A DNA stretch of 64,000 nucleotides, taken from positions 1 through 64,000 of the forward strand of contig NZ_JAEIOJ010000016.1 of NCBI RefSeq assembly GCF_016464305.1, in the 5' to 3' direction. The position numbers and the translations under genes were made by a program. Source of the stretch: Umezawaea beigongshangensis. GTDB taxonomy: Bacteria; Actinomycetota; Actinomycetes; Mycobacteriales; Pseudonocardiaceae. Below, piece after piece: positions 17,107-26,008 of the stretch (the first letter of the stretch is position 1; every line of letters starts with the position of its first letter). Under the pieces are notes generated by a model, which was not told where the DNA came from, ran no database searches, and worked only from the letters and a program-made list of their open reading frames with translations.

Positions 17107-19044
17107 CTACAAGGACGCCGGTCCGTTTCCGTCGGTCCGTGCCGAGAGATGAAGGCCGACCATTTCGTGCAGCTTCGCGCGGGTTTCGGGGTCGGTGGAG
17201 TAGAGCACCGTGCCCTTCATGCCGCGGGTGAGCAGGACCTTGTAGGTGTGGCGGACGAGGCGGTGGAAGTCCTCGGGCTGGGCGCGGGCCACGACGGTGT
17301 CCTTGCTGGCGGCGCGGGCGGAGGCCCAGCGGTCGCCGCGCCAGACCAGGTCGGGGCCGAGGATCACGCCGTTCCAGTCGTACTCGAAGCCCTGCGCGGT
17401 GTAGATGCAGCCGATCTGGCCGAATCCGGCGGGGTCGGTGGCCCACAGCTGCGAGGGCGGTGCGTGGCCCACGCCGCGGTCGCCCTTGACGTTCCACGGC
17501 CGCGCCCAGTCGCCGATGACCACGTCGTCGAGGAGTTCGCGTTCGGGGGTGGGGTCGCTCCACTTCCAGCAGAACCCGGCGGTCATGCGGGCGCTGAAGC
17601 CCTCGTCGAGCTTGCCGGCCAGGTGCTTCTCCAGCTCGGCTGGGGTGTCGGCGACGCGGACTTCGAAGCGGTCGTCGCCGGTCCAGGTGAACGGGGGCTG
17701 CTCGTGCAGGCCCAGCAGGCGCAGCACCCAGTCCTCGTAGCGGCGGCTGCCCCCGCAGCGGAACTGCCCGTCGAGTTCCACCACGCGCACGGGCAGCCCC
17801 TTGGCCTGCGCCGCCGCGGTGATCTCGGCGCGGCTGCCCATCTCGCCGGGGCGCACGACCTGCTTCTCGTCGAGCAGGAACACCGGGGTGCGCGCGGCGT
17901 CGATGAGCTCTGCGATCTGGGGTTGGGTGCTGCGCCGCGCGGCGGGGGTGTAGCGGTTGTTCGACGTCTCGCGCACGCGGTGCGCCTCGTCGCAGATCAG
18001 CACGTCCACGCCGTTGCGCTCGGCCTGGGTAAAGTTGTTGAAGTACTTGAACAGCGCCTGCACGCGCGAGTTGCGTCGGCCCGCGGTCTTGCGCAGGGTG
18101 GTGGTGAAGGACTTCGAGCCGGTGGCGTGCAGCGCGGTCCTGCCGGCCGCGGCCAGCTCGCCCAGCAGCGCCAGGGCGATGGCGCTCTTGCCCGAGCCGG
18201 GGCCGCCGAGCACCACGAGGACCTCCTTGAGGTCGCTGCGCCGCGCGCGGCGCACCGCCTCGAGGACCTCGTGGAAGGCCACGCGCTGCTCGTCGAGGAG
18301 CACGAACTGGTCGCGGTCGGCCAGCTCGCGCGCGGCCACGGCCAGCAGCTGCTTGCTCGGGCCGATCTCGGCGCCGAGGAACCGGTCGGCCGCGGCGGCG
18401 GCGCCGGCGGGGGACAGGCGCGCGCGCAGCAGCTGCAGCAGCGCGCCGCGGCTGGTCGCGGTGAACAGCCGCGCGTCGTGGTCGTGGGCCAGCAGCGCGG
18501 GCACCTGCTGGTCCTGGGCGTTGTGCAGGTAGGCCACACCGATCAGCGCGTCGTCCGCGGCGTCGGTGACGAAGTCGCGGATGTAGGCGCAGTACGCCGC
18601 GACCTGCTCGGCCGGGTGCAGGTGCCGCCCGCGCAGGCCGGGCACGGTGAACAGCACCGGCCGCCCACCACCCGGCACATCGGAGCCGGTGACGCCGCTG
18701 CCGTTGGCGGGGTCGGTGGTGGCGGGGTGGGCGGAGGTCCACTGCTTGAGCTCCACCACCACGTAGGACGGCAGCCCGGTGTCGGGGTGGGTGCCGGCCA
18801 GCACGACGTCGGCGCGCTTGCTGGTCAGCGGCAGCTGGTACTCCACCAGCAGCTCCACCTCGCCCAGACCGCCGTCGAGCAGGTCGTCCGTGAGCTGGGT
18901 GAGGCTGGCCCGCCAGGAGTTGCGCTCGCTCTGCGAGGGCGAGCGGCGGTGGACGAACTCGAACTGGCGGGCGAGGTCAGCGACGAGCCGGTCGGACCGG
19001 CTCCTGTCGGCGATCGATCGCGCCGACGCGCGCAGCAAGGACAT
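17107..19044 (-). CDS. DUF2075 ATPase/helicase-like protein with N-terminal nuclease-like segment
   Basis: 645 residues. The N-terminal 120 residues end in VVVELKQW, an E-x-K pattern as in PD-(D/E)xK nucleases. A P-loop follows (GGPGSGKSAIAL, about residue 280), then VLICDEAHRV (Walker B) and FLLDEKQV. Downstream come ELDGQFRCGGSRRYEDWV and IGCIYTAQGFEYDWNG, the DUF2075 superfamily 1-like helicase motifs. The ATG is preceded by AGGAG. It is the last gene of the minus-strand series and a paralogue of 20592-22466. DUF2075 proteins are often found in defence islands; the biochemical role is not known to me. Confidence 0.85.
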   Translation of the reverse strand: MSLLRASARSIADRSRSDRLVADLARQFEFVHRRSPSQSERNSWRASLTQLTDDLLDGGLGEVELLVEYQLPLTSKRADVVLAGTHPDTGLPSYVVVELKQWTSAHPATTDPANGSGVTGSDVPGGGRPVLFTVPGLRGRHLHPAEQVAAYCAYIRDFVTDAADDALIGVAYLHNAQDQQVPALLAHDHDARLFTATSRGALLQLLRARLSPAGAAAAADRFLGAEIGPSKQLLAVAARELADRDQFVLLDEQRVAFHEVLEAVRRARRSDLKEVLVVLGGPGSGKSAIALALLGELAAAGRTALHATGSKSFTTTLRKTAGRRNSRVQALFKYFNNFTQAERNGVDVLICDEAHRVRETSNNRYTPAARRSTQPQIAELIDAARTPVFLLDEKQVVRPGEMGSRAEITAAAQAKGLPVRVVELDGQFRCGGSRRYEDWVLRLLGLHEQPPFTWTGDDRFEVRVADTPAELEKHLAGKLDEGFSARMTAGFCWKWSDPTPERELLDDVVIGDWARPWNVKGDRGVGHAPPSQLWATDPAGFGQIGCIYTAQGFEYDWNGVILGPDLVWRGDRWASARAASKDTVVARAQPEDFHRLVRHTYKVLLTRGMKGTVLYSTDPETRAKLHEMVGLHLSARTDGNGPASL

Positions 19045-19127
19045 GCTGGTACTCCTACGGTGGGGACTTCACCGCCGCGAGGCGGGCGTCCGGCGTGCCG
19101 TTACGGCGATCACACTAGCAGCAACGA

Positions 19128-20549
19128 TCATGACGTCCCCGGCGCCCCGCGTGGCGGCGGGAACTCGCGGAAGGTGCCGCCGTCGCGGTGGATGATGCTC
19201 ACCCCCTGCGCGTGCAGCACCCGCGCGATGCTCGGCGACGGCGCGGCGGGCAGGAGCACCGCCAGCGCGGCACCGGGCTTGATGTGGTGGCGGTAGTCCA
19301 GGAGCTGGCCGAGCGCCATGCGCACGTCCGGGCGCGTGTTCGACGCCTTGGCCTCGATGAGGGTGTTGGTCTGGGTGTCGAACAGGTCGCAGACCAGCCG
19401 CTCGCCGGAGGGCAGCCGCGCCTCGAGGCACTGCAGTTCCCGCCCCAGGAAGTCCTGGTAGCTCCGCACCAGCCGCGCCTCGGGGAAGGTGACCTCGCGC
19501 GGGCCCGAGGCGATGTTCGCGGTCGTGCGCTCGGGGACGCTGCCCACCGGACGCGCGATGACCACCGTGTCCGACGGCGCGGGCGGCGCCGTGGCACCCC
19601 TGCTCCCCGCCGTCTGCTGGAGCACCGCCCACTGCTGCGGGGTCAGCAGGATCGGATTGGCGTTTCTGGGCATGCGCACGATCAGCGCCCCGGCGAACAC
19701 CGGGTCGGCCACCAGCGCCCGCTTGGTCAGCGGATCGTCGAACAGGAACCGGTCGAAACGCACGTCCACGACGTGGCCGCGCTCCGGCGGGTCGATCCAG
19801 TGCTCGTCGAACGCGGTGGCCTCGTAGGGGGTCGAGGTGATCGTGCCCAGCGCGTAGACACCGGCGGCCTCACCCGAGATCCACAGGGCCACGCGGTCAC
19901 CGGGCCGCACCTCGCCCAAGCGCTTGGAGACGGTCAAGGAGCCAGCTGGCTCCTCGAGCCGCTCCCACCAGGTCCAGACGTCCCACTTGCGCGGATTGAG
20001 TTGCAGCACCCAGTGACGCGGCTCGGAGGCGTCGGTGATCGTGTCGAGGTCGGGCAGCAGGGCGTGCTTCGCCGCGGGGATCAGCGTGAGGCTGCGCAGC
20101 GGAACCCGCATGCCCACCGCGTCCAGCACCCGCGCTGCGGGAACGGGGGAGTCGAACTCGCGGACCTCGCCCAGGGCCATGACGTGCTCCCACGTCTGGC
20201 CGTCGGCGTCGGTACCCCACACCGACCTCGCGGCCGCGGCGTTGCGGAACAGGTGCACGACGGTGGCCTCGGCGATGAACGCCTTGTCCGCGTAGAACAG
20301 CACCCGGTCACCGACCCTGCGATCGCGCAGCGCCACCGCCTTGGCGTGACCCGGCGAGTCCGAGGGGGTAGAACCCCACAGCCGGGCCACGCCGTCGGGG
20401 TACAGCGCCTCGAGCGCGGCCAGGTCCTCGCCCAGCGCGTCGGCGTGCTCGGCCAGGCGCACGCCGCGGCGCACGGACCGCTCGAAGTTGACCGGGCCGT
20501 TGTGCGCGGGGCCGCCGCGCGGCTGCAGCACCAGCTGCCTGTCGTTCAT
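19128..20549 (-). CDS. EVE-domain protein with C-terminal PD-(D/E)xK-like nuclease domain
   Basis: 473 residues. Residues about 50-135 form a PUA/EVE-like fold (GVARLWGSTPSDSPGHA, RRVGDRVLFYADKAFIAEA). Residues about 178-300 are a clear EVE domain (HWVLQLNPRKWDVWTWW, RPGDRVALWISG, GVYALGTITSTPYE). The last 110 residues look like a restriction-nuclease fold: VCDLFDTQTNTLIEAKAS supplies the D...ExK pattern, followed by a helix (VRMALGQLLDYRHH). EVE domains bind modified bases, so this fits a type IV-like enzyme acting on modified phage DNA. It is sandwiched between two DUF2075 genes (83 and 42 bp gaps), suggesting joint function. Nuclease activity is inferred from motifs. Confidence 0.75.
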   Translation of the reverse strand: MNDRQLVLQPRGGPAHNGPVNFERSVRRGVRLAEHADALGEDLAALEALYPDGVARLWGSTPSDSPGHAKAVALRDRRVGDRVLFYADKAFIAEATVVHLFRNAAAARSVWGTDADGQTWEHVMALGEVREFDSPVPAARVLDAVGMRVPLRSLTLIPAAKHALLPDLDTITDASEPRHWVLQLNPRKWDVWTWWERLEEPAGSLTVSKRLGEVRPGDRVALWISGEAAGVYALGTITSTPYEATAFDEHWIDPPERGHVVDVRFDRFLFDDPLTKRALVADPVFAGALIVRMPRNANPILLTPQQWAVLQQTAGSRGATAPPAPSDTVVIARPVGSVPERTTANIASGPREVTFPEARLVRSYQDFLGRELQCLEARLPSGERLVCDLFDTQTNTLIEAKASNTRPDVRMALGQLLDYRHHIKPGAALAVLLPAAPSPSIARVLHAQGVSIIHRDGGTFREFPPPRGAPGTS

Positions 20550-20591
20550 GATCGGGCAGGATAGGGGCGGGCACCGACAACCGGGTCCGGG

Positions 20592-22466
20592 TCAGAAGCT
20601 GGCGGGGTGGACCAGACCGGTCAGGAACGCCTGCGTCTCCTCGTCGACCGAGTACAGCCGGCAGCCCAGGGTGCCGCGGGTGGCCAGCACCCAGTAGGTG
20701 TTCACCGCCCAGCGCAGGTAGCGATCGGGGTCGGCGTCGCCGGGGATGGAGCGGTCCTGGTTCTCCTGCGGCACGGCCACCCAGCGGTCACCGCGGCGCA
20801 CGAGGTCGCGGCCGAACACGACGGCCGCGTAGTCGTACTCCAGGCCCTGCGCGGTGTAGATGCAGCCGATCTGGCGGTGCCCGCCCCGGTCCGTGGCCCA
20901 GAACTGGCTCCTGGGAACCGGGTTGTCGTGGTGCTGCATCTCCTTCGCGGCGTTCCACGGCCTGCTCCACGTGTGCTCGGCCCCGTCCGGGTCGGTCCAG
21001 GTGATCGAGACGTCCTCGGCGAGGGAGCCGTCGCGCTGTGGGGTGGTCCACGGCCAGCAGAACCCGGCCGCGATGCGGGCGGTGCGGCCGTGCCGGGTGT
21101 GCTGCTCGACCCACTCGCCCAGCGCCGCGGGGTCTGCTGCGACGGCGAGGTCGTACTCCGACGGCGTCCACGGCGTGGCGGTCGTGTGCCCGAAGAGCAG
21201 CTGCTCCAGCCAGGTCAGGTACCGCTGGGAGCCGCCGCAGCGGAACTGGCTGACCAGGTCGACCCGGGTGAACTCGGCACCCAGGCGCCGCGCTTCCTGC
21301 TGCAGCTCCTCGATCGTGTAGCCCTCCTCGGGGCGGATGATCTGCCGCTCGTCGAGGAACAGCACGCACACCTTCGTGCGCGCGAGCATGCGCTCGAGGT
21401 GGCGTGCGCTGTGCCGCAGCCGCTGCGCCTCGTCGACCAGCGGCACCACGGCCTTGCCCGCGTGCCGGTTGAAGCCGTCGACGTGCAGGAACAGCCCGTC
21501 GGCCGCGGGGATCGCCGCTGCGCGCTTGAGTTGCTGGTGCAACGTCCCCGACGGGGTCAGGTAGCACCCGAAGACCCCGTTTCCGATGCTCTTGCCGATG
21601 TCGGTGACCAGTCGTGCCGCGATCACCGTCTTGCCCGTGCCCGGGCCGCCGGACACGACGACGACGTGCTTGCCGTCCTTGCCGCGCGCCTCGCGCACCG
21701 TGTCCAGGACGTGCAGGTAAGCCCGCTGCTGGGCCCCGATCAAGCGGAAGACGGGATCGCTGGAGAGCATGTCGTCCAGACGTGACAGCAGCCCGCCCGA
21801 CGGCCGGTGGCCAGCGGTGAGGAACCGACGCAGGTCCGCCTCGCCCGGCGGCCGGAGATCGTCGGCGGCGAACAGCGAAGCCAGGACCACCGGATCCGCG
21901 GCCGACACGATGTCATCACGCCCGATGAGCGACACGTCGCCACTGCCGGCCTTGCCGACGACCGCGGCCCGCAGGGTGTCCACCACGTCGCGTCCGGCGT
22001 TGTGCAGGTAGGCGACGGCGCGGGTGCGCAACCGCAGGTCCGGCTCGTCGACCCAGTCGTCGAAGTACGCCACGTACCCCGCCGCCTGCCGGCACGGGTG
22101 GGTGTAGTGCGTTCTGAGCACCGAGGTTGACACCGACGACGTCGAATCGATCGTCGTCCACTGCTTCAGCTCCACCACGACCGCGGTCACACCACCATCG
22201 CGACGAAGCCCCAGCAGCAGCGCGTCCACGCGCTGCCCGCTGCCCGGCAGCTCGTACTCCAGGAGCAGGTGCAGCTCGCCCAATCCCGCTCGCAGCAGCG
22301 CACGCATCAGCTCGGGCCAACTCTTCTTCCAACTGGCTTGTTCCGACTCGCCCGGTGCTCTGCCCTGCGATGTGGTGAAGCGCTTCCTGCAGCCGATGAG
22401 GAACTCCGTCGGTGCGGCGTTCAGCGCTGCGGCGACCTCTGCGACGGTTCCCCCGTGGACGAACAT
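20592..22466 (-). CDS. DUF2075 ATPase/helicase-like protein, paralogue of the 17107-19044 protein
   Basis: 624 residues with the same layout: an N-terminal helical part, VVVELKQW (nuclease-like E-x-K), a P-loop GGPGTGKTVIAA at about residue 275, PLVDEAQRLR, VLFLDERQII, DLVSQFRCGGSQRYLTWL and IGCIYTAQGLEYDYAA. The spacing and motifs of both copies match closely, although the sequences have diverged. It lies 105 bp after brxHI on the same strand, so it is probably read through from the BREX operon. No strong ribosome site precedes the ATG. Confidence 0.85.
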   Translation of the reverse strand: MFVHGGTVAEVAAALNAAPTEFLIGCRKRFTTSQGRAPGESEQASWKKSWPELMRALLRAGLGELHLLLEYELPGSGQRVDALLLGLRRDGGVTAVVVELKQWTTIDSTSSVSTSVLRTHYTHPCRQAAGYVAYFDDWVDEPDLRLRTRAVAYLHNAGRDVVDTLRAAVVGKAGSGDVSLIGRDDIVSAADPVVLASLFAADDLRPPGEADLRRFLTAGHRPSGGLLSRLDDMLSSDPVFRLIGAQQRAYLHVLDTVREARGKDGKHVVVVSGGPGTGKTVIAARLVTDIGKSIGNGVFGCYLTPSGTLHQQLKRAAAIPAADGLFLHVDGFNRHAGKAVVPLVDEAQRLRHSARHLERMLARTKVCVLFLDERQIIRPEEGYTIEELQQEARRLGAEFTRVDLVSQFRCGGSQRYLTWLEQLLFGHTTATPWTPSEYDLAVAADPAALGEWVEQHTRHGRTARIAAGFCWPWTTPQRDGSLAEDVSITWTDPDGAEHTWSRPWNAAKEMQHHDNPVPRSQFWATDRGGHRQIGCIYTAQGLEYDYAAVVFGRDLVRRGDRWVAVPQENQDRSIPGDADPDRYLRWAVNTYWVLATRGTLGCRLYSVDEETQAFLTGLVHPASF

Positions 22467-22571
22467 GGCCCACAGATACCAGAGGGCACCGACAGGAGTT
22501 GATCGGTCAGGACCACCAGTTCGATGTTCGAGGAAAGCAGCCGCCGTTCAGCAACTGCGTCCTCTGGGTCG

Positions 22572-24686
22572 CTACTCGTTGAGCACGACGAACCGGTGGG
22601 GTTCTGCCAGGACCGCTGCGGCGCCGTCCACATCGGCCAGGCGTGCGGCCAGCGTCGCTCTGGCCAACTCCGGGGGGAGGGCTTCGCTGAACTTCAGCCC
22701 GTCGAGGGCGCGGTCGTCGACCTCGGGCAGGCACAGCCGCTCACCGGCGTCGGCCAGGGCCGCGCGCCACATCTGCCGCGTCACATCGGTGCGAAGCCGG
22801 ATCGACACGTCGTCGACGCGCTGCTTGGAGTCGGTCAGCTCCGCCAGCGTCGACGCCAGCGTCGCGTTGATCCGGTAGCCGGCCCACGTCCACCAGCGGA
22901 CGTCGGCGCCGCCGCGGACCACGACCGTCCCGCCGGGATGCACGGTGCTGCCCGCGTCCTCGCGTTCCTCGGCCAGTGCGCGTTCGGCCCGCCGTGTCAG
23001 CTTCACCGGTGGGTCGCTGCCCAGCAGGACGTCGCGGACGGCACGACTCAGTTCCAAGGACGCGCCGCTCAGGCCGGGGGTGTGCCAGCGCGCCTTGCCG
23101 CCGCCGGTGGCCTCCTCCACGAAGCAGCGGCGGCGCTTCCAGTCGATCCAGCCGACCTTCCAGCTCCGCCCGCCCAGCAGCAGCAGACGGGGCCCCTCGA
23201 CCTTCTCGGTCAGCAGCGCGGGGTCGGTACGTCCGATCTCGCGGCGCCCGTGCAGGACGGTGAACTGCGGCGGCGCGGTGAACACCGCCGTCATGTCCAT
23301 GAAGTGCCTGCGCCCGAAGCGCTGTTCCGCGGCGGGTCCGATGAACAGCATGTCGCCGTCGCGGTCGAGGAAACCGTTGTCCACCAGGTGCCGCAGGATC
23401 GGCTCGGCACCGCGGTCGAACGGCGCCAGGCCGTTCCAGCCCTGCGCCCACAGCCGGTCGCCGACGCGGTTGTCCTGCAGCGCCAGCGCCAGCAGCTGCT
23501 GCGCGACGATGTGGCGTGGTTGTGGTGGCGCGGTGACCGGTTCGACGAAGCCCCTGCTCCACAGCAGGAGCAGCCCTGCGGCCCAGGCGACCTGGTCGCG
23601 CCGGATGGCCAGGAACAGGCAGTTGCGGGTCGTTCCGGCGCGGCGGCCGGTGCGGCCGAGTCGTTGCAGGAACGACGCCACCGAACCGGGGGCGTTGATC
23701 TGGATGACCCGGTCGAGGTCGCCCACATCGATGCCCAGTTCCAGCGTGCTGGTGGACACGATCACGCAGTCACGCGCTTCGGCGAAGGCCAGCTCTGCCC
23801 GTCGTCTCTCGTCCACCGACAGGGACGCGTGGGACAGGAACGTGGTGACGCCGCGGCTGCGCAGCGCCTCGCCGAGTTCTTCGACGAGCTGGCGGGAGTC
23901 GCAGAACACCAGCCGCTTCTCGCCCCGGTGCAGCGAGGAGATCACGGTCGCCGCGTTGGACACCGAGCCCACGTAGTCCAGTTCGATCTCACCGACCGAG
24001 GCCGGGTTCACCGCGGTGCTGGTCACGCCCGGTGCGATGACCCGAGCCGGCCGCGTTGCCCGCCCGGAGCCCTGCAACCAGTCCAGCAGGTCGTGGGGGT
24101 TGCCGACGGTCGCGGACAGTCCGACGCGCTGGATCTGCCGCCCGGTGACCCGCGTCAGGCGTTCCAGCAGTGCGAGCAGGTGCCAGCCCCGGTCGTCGCC
24201 GGCGAAGGCGTGCACCTCGTCCACCACGACCGCGCGGAGACCGGCGAAGAAGGCGCCGTGCTCGACCTTGACGCTGACGAGCATCGCCTCCAGCGACTCC
24301 GGCGTGGTCAGCAGGACGTCCGGCGGATCGAGGAGGATCTTCTGGCGGGTGGCCTGGGTCGTGTCGCCGTGCCACAGGCCGACCCGGCGGCCCAGCCAGG
24401 AGGCGTAGCCCTCCAGCCGGGGATGCAGGTTGTTCAGCAGTGCTTTGAGCGGGCACACGTAGATCACCGACAGGCCGGTCCACCTGTGCTGTTCCATCGC
24501 GCCGAGCAGTGGGAAGGCCGCGGCTTCGGTCTTGCCCCCGGCGGTGGGCGCCAGCAGGACGGCGTCGTCCCCGTCCACCAGCGGCCCCACCGCCTCGGCC
24601 TGCAGGGGCCGCAGCGACTGCCACCCGAGGGTGTTCACGATGTGGTGCACCAGCACCGGGTGCAGGCCGTCGAGACCGGTGGTCAC
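22572..24686 (-). CDS. brxHI: BREX-2 Lhr-like DEAD/DEAH helicase BrxHI
   Basis: 704-residue superfamily 2 helicase. Motifs in order: Q-motif region SLRPLQAEAV, Walker A APTAGGKTEAA, TTPESLE, DEVH box VVVDEVHAF, SATVGN, then the second RecA domain with VIVSTSTLELGIDVGDLD and motif VI QRLGRTGRRAG. The C-terminal third is the Lhr-like region with no catalytic motif. In type 2 BREX this helicase closes the core gene set after brxD. Its ATG overlaps the brxD stop by 4 bp (24683-24686), so translation is coupled. Presumably it remodels DNA during phage restriction. Confidence 0.9.
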   Translation of the reverse strand: MTTGLDGLHPVLVHHIVNTLGWQSLRPLQAEAVGPLVDGDDAVLLAPTAGGKTEAAAFPLLGAMEQHRWTGLSVIYVCPLKALLNNLHPRLEGYASWLGRRVGLWHGDTTQATRQKILLDPPDVLLTTPESLEAMLVSVKVEHGAFFAGLRAVVVDEVHAFAGDDRGWHLLALLERLTRVTGRQIQRVGLSATVGNPHDLLDWLQGSGRATRPARVIAPGVTSTAVNPASVGEIELDYVGSVSNAATVISSLHRGEKRLVFCDSRQLVEELGEALRSRGVTTFLSHASLSVDERRRAELAFAEARDCVIVSTSTLELGIDVGDLDRVIQINAPGSVASFLQRLGRTGRRAGTTRNCLFLAIRRDQVAWAAGLLLLWSRGFVEPVTAPPQPRHIVAQQLLALALQDNRVGDRLWAQGWNGLAPFDRGAEPILRHLVDNGFLDRDGDMLFIGPAAEQRFGRRHFMDMTAVFTAPPQFTVLHGRREIGRTDPALLTEKVEGPRLLLLGGRSWKVGWIDWKRRRCFVEEATGGGKARWHTPGLSGASLELSRAVRDVLLGSDPPVKLTRRAERALAEEREDAGSTVHPGGTVVVRGGADVRWWTWAGYRINATLASTLAELTDSKQRVDDVSIRLRTDVTRQMWRAALADAGERLCLPEVDDRALDGLKFSEALPPELARATLAARLADVDGAAAVLAEPHRFVVLNE

Positions 24687-26008
24687 GGCAGGTCCAGCTC
24701 GACGTCGTCGGCGGTGTTCGCTGCGGCGTTGCGCTCGACCTCGGTCAGTTCGGACTGCGTGAGCGTGAGCGCGTAGTGCTTGCGGGGATCGAAGTCGTCG
24801 TGCTCGTCCACCCGGTCGAGCACGTCGGCCACGAGCTTGCGCAGGAAGATCCTCGGCGCCACGCCGACTCGACCACCCAGGCTCCCGGTGACCGCGTCGG
24901 CGAGCTGGGCGACGTAGGAGTCGTCCACCGCCGAGGACACGCGGTCGGGGTTGCGCGCCACGCCCGCGTACAGGTCGCGGATCGACCGGCCCAGCTCACC
25001 GAGCTTGACCAGGTCGAAGCCCGGCAGCCGCAGCTGAACCGCTCGGGGGGAGTCGAAGCGCGGGTCGGTGGTGAAGTCCGTGGCCAGGCGCTGCGCCAGC
25101 GGTGGGAGCCGCTGCACGCCCTGCTGGCCGTCGAAGAACGCGGGCGTTCCGGTGATGACCAGGAACAGGCCGGGGAAGCGGCCCGCGTCGATCTCGTCCA
25201 GCAGTTGCCGCAGCGCGTTGAGGCCCTTCTCCCGCACGTCGCCACGCACCCGCTGCAGGGTCTCGATCTCGTCTAGCACCAGCAGCAGACCGGGGTGACC
25301 GCAGTCCCGCAGCACGGTCAGCAGCCCCTGCAGGAAGCCCAGCGCGGCGAAGTGGTCCAGGTCGCCGCGCACGCCCGCCGCCCGTCGCGCCGACGCCGCG
25401 ACCGACTTCTGCCCGCCCAGCCACGCCAGCAGCGCCTCCGCCGTGGCGGCGTCGCTGGCGACTCTGGCCTGCCGGTAGCCGCGCAGGGCTGCGGCGAACG
25501 CGGGTGTCGTCCGCGCCACCTCGGCCAGCCGCTGCTCCAGCAGGACGTCCACCGCTTCCGACAACGCCTGCTCGTCGTCCTCGGCGACCTCGCCGCCGTC
25601 GAGGACCTCCTCCTCGAGGGTGTAGAACCACGAGTCGATGACCGGGCCCAGGGCGCTGGGCCGGTGGGTCGCGGTGCTCAGCCGCTCGGTCAACCGCCGG
25701 TACACCGTCTCCAGCCGGTGCAGCGGCGTCTCGGTCTCGGAGATCTGCACCTCGGCCGCGGCCAGCCCGGAGCGCTTGGCGCGCTCGGCCAGCCAGCGCG
25801 CGAAGAACGTCTTGCCCGACCCGTACTCGCCGCGCACCGCGTGGAAGGCCGCTCCGCCCTTGGCCACCGTGGCGATGTCCTCGTCCATCGCCACCACGAA
25901 CCGGTCGAGCCCCACGGCGAACAGGTCCAGTCCGGCCTGCGGCACGGTGCCGCGTCGCAGCGCGGCGATCACCTCGCGGCGGCGGGCCTCGCTGACCGGG
26001 GAGGTCAC
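24683..26008 (-). CDS. brxD: BREX system ATP-binding protein BrxD
   Basis: 441-residue AAA/ORC-like ATPase (P-loop family once grouped as DUF2791). The N-terminus reads EARRREVIAALRRGTVPQAGLD, followed by Walker A VRGEYGSGKTFFARWLAE (about residues 57-75) and Walker B LLLVLDEIETLQRV. The C-terminal winged-helix-like part has PRIFLRKLVADVLDRV. It overlaps pglZ upstream and brxHI downstream by 4 bp each. BrxD is a defining protein of BREX type 2; its exact task in restriction is not established. Confidence 0.9.
   Translation of the reverse strand: MTSPVSEARRREVIAALRRGTVPQAGLDLFAVGLDRFVVAMDEDIATVAKGGAAFHAVRGEYGSGKTFFARWLAERAKRSGLAAAEVQISETETPLHRLETVYRRLTERLSTATHRPSALGPVIDSWFYTLEEEVLDGGEVAEDDEQALSEAVDVLLEQRLAEVARTTPAFAAALRGYRQARVASDAATAEALLAWLGGQKSVAASARRAAGVRGDLDHFAALGFLQGLLTVLRDCGHPGLLLVLDEIETLQRVRGDVREKGLNALRQLLDEIDAGRFPGLFLVITGTPAFFDGQQGVQRLPPLAQRLATDFTTDPRFDSPRAVQLRLPGFDLVKLGELGRSIRDLYAGVARNPDRVSSAVDDSYVAQLADAVTGSLGGRVGVAPRIFLRKLVADVLDRVDEHDDFDPRKHYALTLTQSELTEVERNAAANTADDVELDLP

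Noticed and set aside
17095-19296. 733-codon plus-strand frame opposite the DUF2075 gene
   Set aside because: Shadow frame; low-complexity Ala/Gly/Val/His composition, no ribosome site, while the minus strand shows P-loop and DEAH motifs.
22524-24776. 750-codon plus-strand frame opposite brxHI
   Set aside because: Shadow of the helicase gene; Gln/Arg/Val-rich with no recognisable domain.
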